Part shown: positions 1 through 7,573 of the stretch, piece after piece | Position numbering within the stretch: position 1 is the first letter of the stretch | Layout of the letters: each line of letters begins with the position of its first letter | Assembly: GCF_945901735.1 (NCBI RefSeq) | Contig: NZ_CAMDLM010000010.1 | Span: 1-64,000 of the forward strand | Length of the DNA stretch: 64,000 nucleotides | Reading direction: 5' to 3' | Origin: Limnohabitans sp. Rim8 | GTDB lineage: Bacteria > Pseudomonadota > Gammaproteobacteria > Burkholderiales > Burkholderiaceae_C | Program-made: the position numbers and the translations under genes | The notes under the pieces: generated by a model | What the model was told of the DNA's origin: nothing | The model's database searches: none | The model's input: the letters and a program-made list of their open reading frames with translations, nothing else

Positions 1-494
1 CACTGAACGATGAGGTCACCTACGACAAGCTCGCCATCTTCATCGACTGGAACAACGGCTACACCTACGATAACCAAGCCGTTGGCACACCCCCATCAAC
101 AAGCGTTACCTACTACGTTGACGATGTCAGCTTTGTGGGCGAATTGCCAGACACTACCAGTCCAACTGTGACCAGCTTTAGCCCTTTAGACGACGCAACA
201 GGCGTATCAGCCAGCGCAAATATCGTGCTGAACTTCAGTGAGCTGGTTGTCGCTCGTGAAGGTGGGACGATCCAACTGATGACCGACTACAACTTCAATC
301 ACCAGATGATCGAGGAAATCGCTGTGAATGACACCAGCAAGGTTCAAATTAATGGGAATGTGGTCACGATCAACCCCAGTGCTGATTTTCAGACGGGCAC
401 GGGATATCACTTGGGCTTCGTGGATGCATTTGCAGATACATCAGCAAATGCATTCAGTTATCCGCATGGGAATTACAACTTTACAGTGCTATGA
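1..494 (+). CDS. Secreted/surface protein with bacterial Ig-like (SbsA-type) domain, 3' part only
   Basis: The reading frame is already open at the left edge of the window and ends with TGA at 492-494, so only the C-terminal about 163 residues are visible. The first part ends in a YYVDDVSF string of the kind seen at the end of carbohydrate-binding, jelly-roll-like domains. From about position 165 the protein matches a SbsA/Big_5 Ig-like domain, with the typical PTVTSFSPLDDATGVSASANIVLNFSE-like opening. Such domains are usually found in exported adhesins or glycan-active proteins. The N-terminus, signal peptide and any catalytic domain lie outside the window, so the function stays unknown. The protein stops just before a PEP-CTERM-like motif in another frame (see 484-561). 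Confidence 0.7.
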   Translation, partial: LNDEVTYDKLAIFIDWNNGYTYDNQAVGTPPSTSVTYYVDDVSFVGELPDTTSPTVTSFSPLDDATGVSASANIVLNFSELVVAREGGTIQLMTDYNFNHQMIEEIAVNDTSKVQINGNVVTINPSADFQTGTGYHLGFVDAFADTSANAFSYPHGNYNFTVL

Positions 495-561
495 CACTCA
501 GGGCATGAGCCCTGAGCCCGAGCCTTCGACTGTGCTCATTGGCTTTGTTCGGCGGCTGTGA
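484..561 (+). other. PEP-CTERM-like sorting-signal remnant in a shifted frame
   Basis: In the +1 frame, overlapping the end of the Ig-like gene, the codons read SPEPEPSTVLIGFVRRL followed by TGA at 559-561. PEPST, a hydrophobic stretch and a terminal RR pair are the three parts of a PEP-CTERM exosortase signal. The hydrophobic stretch is only about 5 residues instead of about 20. I read this as a decayed tail that lost its frame and part of its membrane segment. It is short and could be chance. Confidence 0.3.
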
Positions 562-587
562 TGACAACAAATGAACTTGCAGAAACT

Positions 588-1676
588 TCAAACCGCCAGT
601 CCATCCGCCCCAAAAACCATCAGCTCAACGTTCGAACAAGCGATGTTGACGACCTGCCCGACCTTCAATGGGCTGTGCGGCTGGTTGATTTTGAGCTTGA
701 AGAGCTCTTCCACGCCGCTCAGGCGCAGGTAGGCCAGCACAGAGTCGCCCAGGTACTCCATGAATTCAATGGTGCCGACAAAGCCAGTGTGATGCGAACT
801 CAACACGCAGTGCTCTGGCCTCAAGCCTAAGAACGCGCCTTGGGCCAGGCGCGCAGGGTCTGCCCTGAACAGTGTGGGCGGGAGCGCCAAGCTCGGGCTG
901 ATGCGAATAAGTTGGTGCTGCGCATCCCATATGTAGCCCAATAAATTGACCTTGGGGGAGCCCAAGAACTCCGCCACGAAGCGGTTGACGGGTTTTTGGT
1001 ACAGCTCGACCGGGGTCCCCACCTGCTCAATCCGCCCCTGGTTGAACACCGCAATCCGGTTACCCAAGGTCATGGCCTCGGTCTGGTCGTGGGTGACGTA
1101 GACCATGGTGGTTTTCAGATCGGCGTGCAGCTTGGCCAGTTCAATGCGCATTTGCACGCGCAATGAGGCATCCAGATTGGACAAGGGTTCGTCAAACAAA
1201 AACACTTTGGGGCGACGCACAATGGCGCGGCCAATGGCCACGCGCTGACGTTGGCCACCCGACAATTGTTTGGGGTAACGCTTGAGCAAAGGACTCAGTT
1301 GCAAGCGCTCTGCCGTGTCTTGAACGAGCTTGGCGGTTTCTGTTTTGGAGGTGCCTGACATGCGCAAGCCAAAGCCCATGTTGTCTTCCACGGTCATGTG
1401 CGGGTAAAGCGCATAACTTTGAAAGACCATCGCAGCGCCACGTTCGGAAGGGCCTTTGTCGCTGACGTTTTCGTCACCGATGTGAATGCTCCCGCTGGTC
1501 ATGTTTTCAAGTCCGGCAATCATGCGCAGCATGGTGGATTTGCCGCAGCCCGATGGGCCTACAAACACCATGAATTCGCCATCACGGACTTGCAAATCCA
1601 GGCCCGGAATGACCACGGTTTCACCAAAGTGTTTGGTGACGCCTTTGAGTTCGATCGATGCCACGTTATTTCTCAC
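588..1676 (-). CDS. Carbohydrate ABC transporter ATP-binding protein (MalK/UgpC family)
   Basis: This is the nucleotide-binding subunit of a CUT1 sugar importer. It shows Walker [10 protein letters not shown] (residues 40-48), a Q-loop at VFQSYALYPH (about 84-93), signature LSGGQ (138-142), Walker B VFLFDEP (158-164) and a C-terminal MalK-like OB-fold extension to residue 362. The GTG start at 1676 overlaps the end of the beta-glucosidase gene by 11 bases. A second GTG at 1664 gives the canonical family start MASIEL and may be the true one. It is the last gene of a minus-strand operon with two permeases and a binding protein. The LacI-type operator at 6024-6037 probably controls it. Confidence 0.93.
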   Translation of the reverse strand: MRNNVASIELKGVTKHFGETVVIPGLDLQVRDGEFMVFVGPSGCGKSTMLRMIAGLENMTSGSIHIGDENVSDKGPSERGAAMVFQSYALYPHMTVEDNMGFGLRMSGTSKTETAKLVQDTAERLQLSPLLKRYPKQLSGGQRQRVAIGRAIVRRPKVFLFDEPLSNLDASLRVQMRIELAKLHADLKTTMVYVTHDQTEAMTLGNRIAVFNQGRIEQVGTPVELYQKPVNRFVAEFLGSPKVNLLGYIWDAQHQLIRISPSLALPPTLFRADPARLAQGAFLGLRPEHCVLSSHHTGFVGTIEFMEYLGDSVLAYLRLSGVEELFKLKINQPHSPLKVGQVVNIACSNVELMVFGADGLAV

Positions 1677-2997
1677 TCAGAAATTTTTGATACCACAGGG
1701 CACTGTTTTTGAATGTTCGTTGCTGTGTCTCAAAGTCCACATGCACCAAGCCAAAACGCTTGGCGTAACCGCTGGCCCATTCAAAGTTGTCCATCAGGCT
1801 CCAGGCAAAGTAGGCCCCCACCGGCACGCCTGTCGCCATGGCGTCGTGTGTCGCGGCAATGTGGTCGCGGATGTAGGCCAGCCGCTGCGCATCGTCCACC
1901 ACACCGTTGACCAATTGGTCTTTGAAGGCGGCACCGTTTTCAGTCACCCAAAGCCTTTGAGGTTGGTAGTCTTTGTGTAAGCGGCACAACAATACGGTCA
2001 GGCCCTGGGGGTACACCTCCCAGCCCATGTCGGTCACAGTGTTGCCGGTGCTGGCCACATCCCAAGGGTTGCCACACGAAGAAAAATTGCGAGTGTAGTA
2101 ATTGACGCCCAAAAAGTCGTTGGGCTGTGCAATGGTTGCCAAATCACCGGGCTGCACGGGCGGCGCATCGGCACCCAAATGCTCAATCACATCCTGCGGG
2201 TAGACGCCTTTGAACAATGCATCCATGTACAGGCGCAGGATCAGGCCATCGTCCAGTTTTGCCTTGGCCACGTCCAGGGGGTCATCACTGGCAGGGTAAA
2301 TGGGTGACAGGTTCAGCACAATGCCCATGGCGGTGGCCAGCCCCAGGCCACGCATGGCTTGCAATGCCATGCCATGGCTGAGCAACAGATGGTGCACCGC
2401 TTGCATGGCTTGTTTTCTGGACTGAATACCTGGCGCAAAAATTCCTTGTTCGTATCCCAATATGGCGATGACCCAAGGCTCGTTGTGCGTGCAAATGCTG
2501 TGCACGCGGTGGCCAAATCTGCGGGCCACTTCGGTGGCATAGCGTGTGAAATGCGCGCAGACCTCGCGGTTGGCCCAGCCGCCTTGGTCTTGCAGTGACT
2601 GCGGCAAGTCCCAATGGTTCAGGGTCAAGTGCAATTCAATCCCGCGCTGGGCAAGCGCCGAAATCAACTGGTCATAAAAGGCAAAGCCCGCTTCATTCCA
2701 CGCGCTTTGACCATCGGGCTGTACGCGTGGCCAGGACATCGAGAATCGGTAAGCATTGACGCCCATGCGGGTGATTAACTCAACGTCTTCAGGCCACCGG
2801 GTGTAATGCTCGCAAGCCACGTGTCCGTTGCTGGCATCTGCAATTTTTCCATCGGTCGCACAAAAGGTGTCCCATATGGATGGGCCTTTGCCATCGCGGT
2901 CGTGCGCGCCTTCAATTTGGAAAGAGGATGTGGCAACACCCCACTTGAAGTCTTGGGGGAACTGGTCGCGAGAGACGGTCATGGTACTCATGTTCAA
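1666..2997 (-). CDS. bglA: GH1 family beta-glucosidase
   Basis: This 443-residue protein is a cytoplasmic retaining beta-glucosidase that hydrolyses beta-glucosides or cello-oligosaccharides brought in by the neighbouring ABC importer. The GH1 N-terminal signature (FKWGVATSSFQIEGA) is present. So are the acid/base in HNEPW (Glu173), the nucleophile in VTENG (Glu353) and the WSLMDNFEW substrate-binding segment near 399-406. Length is normal for the family. No signal peptide is seen, which fits intracellular action. It lies 10 bases after a permease gene and overlaps the ATPase gene, so it is an operon member. Exact aryl- or sugar-glucoside preference cannot be read from sequence. Confidence 0.93.
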   Translation of the reverse strand: MNMSTMTVSRDQFPQDFKWGVATSSFQIEGAHDRDGKGPSIWDTFCATDGKIADASNGHVACEHYTRWPEDVELITRMGVNAYRFSMSWPRVQPDGQSAWNEAGFAFYDQLISALAQRGIELHLTLNHWDLPQSLQDQGGWANREVCAHFTRYATEVARRFGHRVHSICTHNEPWVIAILGYEQGIFAPGIQSRKQAMQAVHHLLLSHGMALQAMRGLGLATAMGIVLNLSPIYPASDDPLDVAKAKLDDGLILRLYMDALFKGVYPQDVIEHLGADAPPVQPGDLATIAQPNDFLGVNYYTRNFSSCGNPWDVASTGNTVTDMGWEVYPQGLTVLLCRLHKDYQPQRLWVTENGAAFKDQLVNGVVDDAQRLAYIRDHIAATHDAMATGVPVGAYFAWSLMDNFEWASGYAKRFGLVHVDFETQQRTFKNSALWYQKFLSEK

Positions 2998-3007
2998 AGG
3001 GGTTGTT

Positions 3008-3850
3008 TTAGCCGCGCACAGCGCCTGATGTCAGGCCTTCAATCAGTCGGCGCGAAGAGAAAATGAAAATGATCAACAAGGGGATCACCGCGATGGCCGA
3101 TCCAGCCATCAAAGCACCCCACTCGGTGTCGACCGGGCTTTGCACGCTGCGCAGCGCCAAGGGAAAGGTGTACATCTCGGGTGAACGCATCACGACCAAG
3201 GGGCCAATGAAGTTGTTCCACGAGGCAATGAATGCGATGAGTCCCAGCGTGCCAAATGCAGGTCCCAGCAAAGGCACGACCACACTCCAGTAAATTCTGA
3301 ATTCACCACAGTTGTCCATGCGGGCCGCTTCAATCAACTCTTTCGGAATGGCTGAGGTGATGTATTGGCGCATCAAGAAGATGCCCATAGCAGGGGCTGC
3401 GCCTGGCAAATAAAGTGCCCTGGGTTGGTCGATCCAGTTGAGCGCATCCATGATCAAGAAGGTGGGGATCATGCCCAAAAACGATGGCACCAGCATCGTG
3501 CCCATGACCAGTGCAAACAACATTTTTTTGTAGCGAAATTCGTACACCGCAAAGGCGAAACCCGCCATGGAGCAAAACAACAGGGTCAGCGCCGTCCCCA
3601 TCAAGCCCACATACAGCGACCACCCCAGGTTTTTCCAAAATGGAATCTTGGCCATCAAAATCTTCATGTTGTCGAAGAAGTGATCACCAAAAAACAAGGG
3701 GGGTGGAACACTGAAAATGTCCGCCCGCGATTGCGTGGCAAAAACGAACATGAAATAAAACGGGCCCAGCATCAACAAGGCGCCCAACACGATGAAGATC
3801 CACCCCATCACACCCAGTGTGGATTTGGCTTCTGACATGGCTTGGCTCAT
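3008..3850 (-). CDS. Carbohydrate ABC transporter permease, MalG type
   Basis: This is the inner-membrane subunit of the CUT1 importer, 280 residues. It has six predicted hydrophobic segments and the MalG-type EAA loop (EAARMDNCGEFRIYWSVVVPLLGP, about residues 185-208) that contacts the ATPase. Its ATG overlaps the stop of the upstream permease gene as ATGA, indicating translational coupling. It belongs with the binding protein at 4770-6011 and the ATPase at 588-1676, and the beta-glucosidase between them suggests a beta-glucoside substrate. Confidence 0.93.
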   Translation of the reverse strand: MSQAMSEAKSTLGVMGWIFIVLGALLMLGPFYFMFVFATQSRADIFSVPPPLFFGDHFFDNMKILMAKIPFWKNLGWSLYVGLMGTALTLLFCSMAGFAFAVYEFRYKKMLFALVMGTMLVPSFLGMIPTFLIMDALNWIDQPRALYLPGAAPAMGIFLMRQYITSAIPKELIEAARMDNCGEFRIYWSVVVPLLGPAFGTLGLIAFIASWNNFIGPLVVMRSPEMYTFPLALRSVQSPVDTEWGALMAGSAIAVIPLLIIFIFSSRRLIEGLTSGAVRG

Positions 3851-4770
3851 GCTTGACCTTCTTTGTTTTTAAACACTTTGTTCGTGACCAAGGTCATGAG
3901 CAAAATGATGACAAACAGCATCCACGAAATCGCACTGGCCAAGCCAAAGTCATTGAAATCAAACGCCGTGCGGTACATGTACATGGCGGTGGTCATGCCG
4001 GCATATTCGGGGCCCCCTTTGCCCCCCGTCAAAATGAATGGCTCTTCAAACAGCTGCAGGCCTCCAATGACGGTCAAGGTGACCCCAAAGAACATCATGG
4101 GCTTGAGCTGGGGCAAAGTGATGTACCAAAACTGTTGCCAGTTTTTGGCGCCATCCATGCGCGCAGCTTCGTACAAATCACGCGGAATACTTTGCATCGC
4201 CGCAACATACAAGATCACATTGAATCCCAAGTAGCGCCAGAACACCACGGCGGAGACCACGGGTTTGATCGCCTCTGGACTGCCCAGCCAATCAATGTTT
4301 TGCTCGGGCATCACCGCGCTCAGCCATGGCCATTGCGCCATCTCAGCCAAGGCGGCATTGACCATGCCGTAGTCGGTTGAAAACAAGGTGCTGAACATGA
4401 TGGCGATCGCCACCGTTGAGGTGATGTAGGGCAGGAAATAAGCGCCCATGGCGGCATTGCGCCAGCGACCCATTTTTTCGTTGATCAAATAAGCCAAGGG
4501 AATGGCGACAAGGTGTTGCGGCATGCCAGACGCCAGAGCCATCCACAAGGTGTTGCCCAAGGAGGTCCACACCAAGGGATCCTCGATGGCAAACATCACA
4601 TTTTCCAGTCCCACATATTTCATGGAACCGAGTCCCTGTACCGGATCCCACATGTGAAACATCAACACGAAGGAAAAAACAATGGGAAACAGTCCGAATA
4701 CCAAGAACAGCAACAGAAATGGGCTGATCAGCACATAAGGTGCCAACGCGGGTGTCAGCACGGGCTTCAT
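3847..4770 (-). CDS. Carbohydrate ABC transporter permease, MalF type
   Basis: This is the second membrane subunit of the sugar importer. I start it at ATG 4770 (MKPVLTPALAPYVLISPF), giving 307 residues, because the frame upstream runs through the binding-protein gene and has no permease similarity. Its ATG overlaps the TGA of the binding-protein gene (TGATG). The EAA motif reads [24 protein letters not shown]. About six transmembrane segments are visible, beginning with LISPFLLLFLVFGLFPIVFSF. Overlaps at both ends show one coupled operon. Confidence 0.92.
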   Translation of the reverse strand: MKPVLTPALAPYVLISPFLLLFLVFGLFPIVFSFVLMFHMWDPVQGLGSMKYVGLENVMFAIEDPLVWTSLGNTLWMALASGMPQHLVAIPLAYLINEKMGRWRNAAMGAYFLPYITSTVAIAIMFSTLFSTDYGMVNAALAEMAQWPWLSAVMPEQNIDWLGSPEAIKPVVSAVVFWRYLGFNVILYVAAMQSIPRDLYEAARMDGAKNWQQFWYITLPQLKPMMFFGVTLTVIGGLQLFEEPFILTGGKGGPEYAGMTTAMYMYRTAFDFNDFGLASAISWMLFVIILLMTLVTNKVFKNKEGQA

Positions 4771-6011
4771 CAACGGCTCGCTCGTCTTTGCACCAAGCGG
4801 TGTGCGTCCTTGAGCGCTTGGTCTATGGGCTTGTTTTTCGTCAAGACCAAATCCAGTTCTGCGTTGACGATTTCTTCGGCCACACTGTCGTTCTTGAAAA
4901 CCATGGTGGGTTTGATTTGGGCCGCTGTATTTTTCCATTCGAGTCTGGCTTTTTGCCCACCCAAGAATGCCACAGGTTGGTTAAAAAACTCTCCGTTTTG
5001 CGCTTCGATCAGGGCAGGAAATGCATTGAATTTCTCAAACGCCATCTGTTGCTGCTTGCTGTTCAAGGTCAAGTGCTGGATCAAATCCCAAGCCAATTCC
5101 TTGTTCACCGCTTTTTTCGGGATGGCATAAAAGGTACCGCCCCACGAGGTGGCAATCCGCTCAGGCAACACGGTAGAGCGCCAAAGCCCACTGGTGTTAG
5201 GCGCCAACCAATTTTGCAAATGCCCACCCAACCAGGCACCCATCATCTGCACAGACACCGTACCGCGTTTGAGGGACTCGCCCCATTCGTTGGACCACGC
5301 GTTGATTTTGGCGTCCAGGCCTTGCGCTCTGATTTGCTGCGCGATCTCAAAACCGCGTTTAAATCGAGGTGAGGTGTCAATGACGGACTTGCCTTGGTCA
5401 TCAAAGTAAACACCGTGGCCTGCGGGGATGCCCGTCCTGATCACAATGTCTTTGACATCACGGGCATGCGCCACTAAATATGCCCCACTTTCTTTTTTGA
5501 TTTTTTGTCCGCTTTGAATAAAGCTTTCCCATGATTGAGTCAGGTCTGATTCCTTGACCTTGGCCTTGCTCAACAAATCTTGTCTGTAAAACATGGCCCC
5601 AGGCCCAATGTCTGTCGGCACAGCCACTTGCCCGTGGGTGGCAGAGCGGCCTTGTGCCATGGCGTAGGGCACGATTTTTGATGCATGCTGGCCAATCTGG
5701 TACGGAGCTTTGGCCAGATCTTCAAGACCTCCACTTTGGGCGAATCTTCCCAAGTAGCCGTATTCAATCGTCATCACATCAGGCAGGCCTGTCGATGTGG
5801 CCAATCCGGTCGTCATGGCTGTGTGGTGGTCTGCATACTCGCGGCTGACCACCTTCACATCCACGTGGGGGTTTTTCTTTTGCCACTCCTGCAGGGCTGC
5901 TTTGACGATGTCATCGACTGCTGGAAATGCGGCCACCGTGATGCTTGTTTTTTGGGCTAAGGCCATGCCCATCGACATGGCGCAAAGCCAAAAAATCGTT
6001 GCTTTTTTCAT
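4770..6011 (-). CDS. Extracellular sugar-binding protein of ABC importer (SBP family 1)
   Basis: This is the periplasmic receptor of the importer. I choose ATG 6011, giving 413 residues, because it begins a clear signal peptide (MKKATIFWLCAMSMGMALAQ) and has an AAGAGG ribosome-binding site five bases upstream. A longer frame beginning at 6074 would run through the operator. The mature part resembles UgpB/MalE-type solute-binding proteins, with an early SITVAAFPAVDDIVKAALQEW segment and PDVMTIEYGYLGRF. It is the first gene of the minus-strand operon, directly behind a LacI-type palindrome. A beta-glucoside ligand is inferred from the GH1 gene. Confidence 0.9.
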   Translation of the reverse strand: MKKATIFWLCAMSMGMALAQKTSITVAAFPAVDDIVKAALQEWQKKNPHVDVKVVSREYADHHTAMTTGLATSTGLPDVMTIEYGYLGRFAQSGGLEDLAKAPYQIGQHASKIVPYAMAQGRSATHGQVAVPTDIGPGAMFYRQDLLSKAKVKESDLTQSWESFIQSGQKIKKESGAYLVAHARDVKDIVIRTGIPAGHGVYFDDQGKSVIDTSPRFKRGFEIAQQIRAQGLDAKINAWSNEWGESLKRGTVSVQMMGAWLGGHLQNWLAPNTSGLWRSTVLPERIATSWGGTFYAIPKKAVNKELAWDLIQHLTLNSKQQQMAFEKFNAFPALIEAQNGEFFNQPVAFLGGQKARLEWKNTAAQIKPTMVFKNDSVAEEIVNAELDLVLTKNKPIDQALKDAHRLVQRRASR

Positions 6012-6023
6012 GAAAACCTCTTT

Positions 6024-6037
6024 TGAAAGCGCTTTCA
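6024..6037. promoter_or_regulatory. LacI/GalR-type operator of the beta-glucoside operon
   Basis: TGAAAGCGCTTTCA is a perfect 14-base palindrome with the central CG typical of LacI/GalR-family operators. It sits 13 bases upstream of the binding-protein ATG. It directly abuts a possible minus-strand -10 (TAAAAA/AAAAAT near 6037-6043) with a TTGACT -35 at 6060-6065, so a bound repressor would block initiation. No LacI-family gene lies in the window. Confidence 0.75.
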
Positions 6038-6065
6038 TTTTTATTCTGATCCTCTGTAAAGTCAA
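6037..6065 (-). promoter_or_regulatory. Candidate promoter of the sugar operon
   Basis: On the minus strand TTGACT (6065-6060) is followed after 16-17 bases by an A/T-rich hexamer (TAAAAA or AAAAAT) that abuts the 6024-6037 palindrome. The -35 is good and the -10 poor, as expected for a regulated promoter. Confidence 0.4.
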
Positions 6066-6114
6066 GTCACTCAAGGGTTTCTACTGAGCCTCTTCGCTAT
6101 TCAGCAATCCCAGT

Positions 6115-6436
6115 GTGTCCACTGACCCGGTCTTCAACCATCACCAGTTCTCAAAGTCTTCAATTTTTTTGCTTGTGAAACGAGTCCAAATCGCAAAACC
6201 CTGTGTTTGGGACGGCGAGAATGAAGGCGATCGACCGCTAACGCACGAAGAAATGCAGGCGGGCATCGAGGCTTACCGCTGTCAACGCGAACGCCCCACG
6301 GGCAGCGACAAGGAGTCCACCACCATACGATTTGATTGTGACGTGCTGGGCCGCCTTTCGCGCAGGTGGTCCCGGCTGGCAAACCCGCATGAACACAGTG
6401 CTGCGGGAGTGGCATAAGACGCAATCGCCGGTTTGA
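6115..6436 (+). pseudogene. Orphan BrnA/COG3514-type antitoxin, frameshifted
   Basis: Codons from 6199 read GENEGDRPLTHEEMQAGIEAY and continue to ESTTIRFDCDVL, matching the N-terminal and middle part of COG3514 (BrnA-like) antitoxins. The family's C-terminal signature FRAGGPGWQTRMNTVLREW follows only after shifting one frame at the GGG run 6348-6350, and ends with TGA 6434-6436. Removing one G restores DVLAAFRAGGPGW. The start is unclear: GTG 6115 opens the frame, but similarity begins later, around AKPCVWDG. No BrnT-like toxin gene is adjacent. It is either a decayed antitoxin or a sequencing indel in a live solitary gene. Confidence 0.65.
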
Positions 6437-6465
6437 GACTCGGAAGAATTTTGGGGTATTGGTCC

Positions 6466-6603
6466 TCAAAGAATGCACTCAAAATACCGTTGAATGAGGT
6501 CGCCGAACTGGCGTTTTTCGGCCAGTTTGAGCGCCAACAAAATGCGGTCTCTGGTGTAGCCTGCGCCCGAGCCAATGAGCAAAGTGAAAGGGGGTGATGT
6601 CAT
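6466..6603 (-). pseudogene. N-terminal fragment of an AtuA/DUF1446-like protein
   Basis: A 45-codon minus-strand frame starting at ATG 6603 begins MTSPPFTLLIGSGAGYTRDR and continues ILLALKLAEK. This resembles the start of AtuA/DUF1446 proteins (acyclic terpene utilisation family), which open with an IGxGAGxxxDRIxPAxxLAE pattern. The normal protein has several hundred residues; here it stops after RYFECIL. Just upstream (6612-6698) an open stretch with GGIGQRGAGDNVTHG could be the tail of another lost gene that I do not recognise. The whole 6437-6697 stretch looks like a deletion scar. Confidence 0.45.
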
Positions 6604-6697
6604 GAGGGCGATCAAAAACTGACGAGATACCCGTGCGTCACATTGTCGCCGGCGCCACGTTGACCAATGCCGCCCTTGTAAGGCGTGTCGACGAAAA

Positions 6698-7573
6698 TCA
6701 GTCGGGCAAACCCATAGGGAACGGCCAGTCCGATCCGTACAGCACATGCTCTTCACCGACCATCTTGCCAGCCAATTCAAGAAGGCCATCATGGTGCGCG
6801 ATATTGTCAACATGAAAGCGCCGTGCAGCTTGTAGCGGCCGCTCGACGGCCGTATACACGCCTGGACGGGTTGTCTCGAACCCTCGCTCTAAACGTCCGA
6901 TCAGCGCCGTGAAAATGCCGCCTGCATGTGCCAGCGTGAACCGGATGCGTGGATAACGTGAAGGCACCCCCGCCATGATCAGGTGCGCCGCGGCGACACC
7001 GGTCTCGACCGGGTTGCCCACGAGATTTTCGAGGTAGAACTGTGCGAGTCGCGGGTCCGCGCAGGTGCCGGGATGCAGAAACACGAAAGCCTCCTTCGCA
7101 TCGAGCCATTGCCACAGCGAATCGAACTTCGGGTCTGAAAAAACAATGTCCGGATGCCCGCCGGCTGCGAGGGAAATGCCTTCGTAACCGCCTGCATCGT
7201 AGAGGGGCATGAGAGTGACGAACAGAGACGGATGCTCGAGGGGCAGATGAAACAGTGCCCCAAGCCGAGAGGGGTTCGACGCCACCAGATCTCGAAGCGC
7301 CCTGTTCGCATACTGCACCCAGGCCAAGGATGCTTCAGCGGTCAGTCCTTGTCGGTACAGCGGGGGAGGGATGGACACAAGTGATCGCGCGACACCATGC
7401 CGGTCCATGCGCGCGATCAACCGCTCCACATGGAACAGGTCCTTGATACCGACCTTGTGCCCGTCGAGCGCGAGCAGCTCCTTGTGTGCGTCCCACTCGA
7501 CGCCCGGCATGCCCACGAGGGCAGGCCCCACCGGCGCAAGGTGCGTGTGGACGTCAAGCGCGATCGTGCTCAT
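6698..7573 (-). CDS. Amidohydrolase of the ACMSD-like family, C-terminally short
   Basis: This 291-residue TIM-barrel metal hydrolase or decarboxylase is related to 2-amino-3-carboxymuconate semialdehyde decarboxylase and gamma-resorcylate decarboxylase. Visible are the N-terminal metal motif DVHTH (8-12), FLHPGTC, LAHAGGIF and the late metal aspartate in GSDWPFPMG. It stops right after that motif, while relatives usually carry roughly 30-50 more residues, and the DNA beyond is debris. The C-terminus may therefore be lost. Its ATG overlaps the stop of the dioxygenase gene (ATGA), so it is the last gene of the aromatic operon. A ring-cleavage product is the likely substrate. Confidence 0.8.
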   Translation of the reverse strand: MSTIALDVHTHLAPVGPALVGMPGVEWDAHKELLALDGHKVGIKDLFHVERLIARMDRHGVARSLVSIPPPLYRQGLTAEASLAWVQYANRALRDLVASNPSRLGALFHLPLEHPSLFVTLMPLYDAGGYEGISLAAGGHPDIVFSDPKFDSLWQWLDAKEAFVFLHPGTCADPRLAQFYLENLVGNPVETGVAAAHLIMAGVPSRYPRIRFTLAHAGGIFTALIGRLERGFETTRPGVYTAVERPLQAARRFHVDNIAHHDGLLELAGKMVGEEHVLYGSDWPFPMGLPD

